From a virus, in IMG/VR virus record IMGVR_UViG_3300037237_000037, positions 1 through 22,218 of that record: 22,218 bases of DNA; one strand, given 5' to 3'. This document shows, one piece after another, positions 21,858 to 22,218 of this stretch. Below the pieces are notes generated by a model. The model saw only the letters and a list, made by a program, of their open reading frames with translations, did not search any database and was not told where the DNA came from. Position numbers and translations under genes: made by a program. How positions within the stretch are numbered: the first letter of the stretch is position 1; every line of letters starts with the position of its first letter.

Positions 21858-22061
21858 TCACGCCGCCCGTTTGCCGTGCATGATCCTGATCGCTTCTGAG
21901 CGCAGGTTGCCGAGTTGCAGGTGAATCGTGGTCTGCACGCGGAAGATCGCGGGTTTTGGCGTCGTCTTGTTCACGGCTGCACATTTGATGTGAGTGTAGC
22001 ACGGTTTTTGCCTTTGTGGTTCGCGTTGACGATTGTCACTTAGGGTAGCACACATGGTCAA
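21858..22061 (-). CDS. Doubtful small ORF upstream of terminase small subunit
   Basis: A frame of up to 67 codons ends in TGA at 21858. The last 38 residues, from an in-frame GTG at 21974 (NKTTPKPAIFRVQTTIHLQLGN...), look more protein-like than the N-terminal part, which is Arg/Gln/Cys-rich. No ribosome site precedes any of the starts. A competing 50-codon frame (21832-21984) ends in a TAATG overlap with the terminase start but has frame-shift-like composition. Either or neither may be expressed. Confidence 0.25.
   Translation of the reverse strand: MTMCATLSDNRQREPQRQKPCYTHIKCAAVNKTTPKPAIFRVQTTIHLQLGNLRSEAIRIMHGKRAA
21993..22001 (-). promoter_or_regulatory. Possible extended -10 element of the late operon
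   Basis: On the minus strand TGCTACACT fits the extended -10 pattern TGnTATAAT with four of six core bases. No good -35 is seen 16-18 bases upstream. A start of transcription about seven bases downstream would lie at 21985-21987, roughly 150 bases before terS. Confidence 0.2.
22042..22050 (-). promoter_or_regulatory. Second GTGCTAC-type motif upstream of the late operon
   Basis: TGCTACCCT on the minus strand, 49 bases upstream of the similar TGCTACACT, within GTGCTACCCTAAG. It may be a weak extended -10 or a protein-binding repeat. The match to a sigma-70 -10 box is poor (three of six). Confidence 0.15.
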
Positions 22062-22087
22062 GCCACTAGATGTTGTGGTCGCAAAAG

Positions 22088-22121
22088 AACGCCCGCCGAT
22101 CCGAACGCTGGACAGGCGGGC
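22088..22121 (-). terminator. Rho-independent-type terminator for leftward transcription
   Basis: Arms GCCCGCC (22091-22097) and GGCGGGC (22115-22121) pair perfectly. Inside, after a mismatch, a G-U pair and TCC/GGA extend the stem around a 7-base loop. Read on the minus strand, the stem is followed by GTTCTTTTG, a T-rich tract. This would end transcription coming from the right before the late operon. On the plus strand no T-run follows. Confidence 0.6.
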
Positions 22122-22155
22122 AAGTGATTCACGGTTTGCGTGATGCGATTGTAGC

Positions 22156-22218
22156 CTATGTGGTCTGGATCCAGGTGCGGCTGGTGGGCAGGTTTGCCGG
22201 CGGCGGCGGCGCGGACGG
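22156..22218 (-). CDS. Possible C-terminus of an upstream gene (cut by window edge)
   Basis: A frame entering from the right edge ends in TAG at 22156, giving 20 residues with a Pro-rich start (PSAPPPPANLPTSR). Its stop lies 34 bases before the terminator hairpin, which is the expected arrangement. Another frame is also open across this stretch, and a plus-strand frame (from 22070) too, so the call is uncertain. Confidence 0.25.
   Translation of the reverse strand, partial: PSAPPPPANLPTSRTWIQTT

Larger units (their letters stand above)
21833..22155. other. Poorly coding region upstream of the late operon
   Basis: This stretch of just over 300 bases has no convincing gene. It holds a terminator-like hairpin, two GTGCTAC motifs, a TGAC-n4-GTCA dyad (22027-22038) and several short frames. 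It most likely separates an upstream gene from the late operon and contains the late promoter. The dyad could be an operator half-site pair, but that is only a guess. Confidence 0.5.

Noticed and set aside
22026-22054. Plus-strand promoter with TTGACG as -35
   Set aside because: No acceptable -10 box lies 16-18 bases downstream.
22054-22143. 29-residue plus-strand frame (MVKPLDVVVAKERPP...)
   Set aside because: It reads through the terminator hairpin and has only a weak AGGG upstream; the minus-strand terminator explains the sequence better.
1-22218. CRISPR array, tRNA, IS element, toxin-antitoxin or defence system
   Set aside because: No regularly spaced repeats, cloverleaf-like sequence, transposase motif or recognised defence gene was found on reading; all supported genes fit a phage late module.

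Overview
This window is the late (packaging, head, tail) module of a tailed double-stranded DNA phage or prophage, most likely with a short podovirus-type tail. All convincing genes lie on the minus strand and read right to left as one compact array. Genes abut or overlap by 1-29 bases (ATGA, GTGA, TAATG and TGATG junctions), which suggests a single translationally coupled late operon. No integrase, replication, lysis or host gene, tRNA, rRNA, CRISPR array or insertion sequence was seen. The host cannot be named. The base composition looks moderately GC-rich. The last gene has a signal-peptide-like start of a kind I associate with soil phages and Acidobacteriota, but that is a weak guess.

Right end (about 21.8-22.2 kb): probable C-terminus of an upstream gene, a rho-independent-type terminator for leftward transcription, then a poorly coding stretch with two copies of a GTGCTAC motif that may hold the late promoter. 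Packaging (19.5-21.8 kb): terminase small subunit, a 112-residue beta-rich protein, and terminase large subunit with intact ATPase and nuclease motifs. Between terminase and portal (17.2-19.6 kb): three small proteins, two with coiled-coil segments (one of only 56 residues), a 306-residue beta-rich probable virion protein, two small basic proteins sharing an RGLLG motif, and a small zinc-ribbon protein.

Head (11.6-17.2 kb): a large portal protein, a probable scaffold, a 62-residue unknown, a cold-shock-domain protein, a leader of about 200 bases that is the longest internal non-coding stretch, and the major capsid protein with a beta-rich insertion, followed by a hairpin. Connector and tail (0-11.6 kb): two conserved unknowns (one with a zinc ribbon), a probable adaptor, a 124-residue unknown, a 1200-residue probable nozzle protein with beta repeats, a fibronectin-III-like protein, a GNAT-fold-like protein, three probable internal virion or DNA-ejection proteins, and a tailspike or fibre cut by the left edge.

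Together the genes would package DNA (terminase), build the prohead (portal, scaffold, capsid), attach the short tail (adaptor, nozzle), eject DNA (internal proteins) and bind the host (tailspike). The most unusual items are the cold-shock gene and long leader just before the capsid gene, the cysteine-rich tailspike with an apparent signal peptide, and the cluster of tiny coupled genes before the portal.
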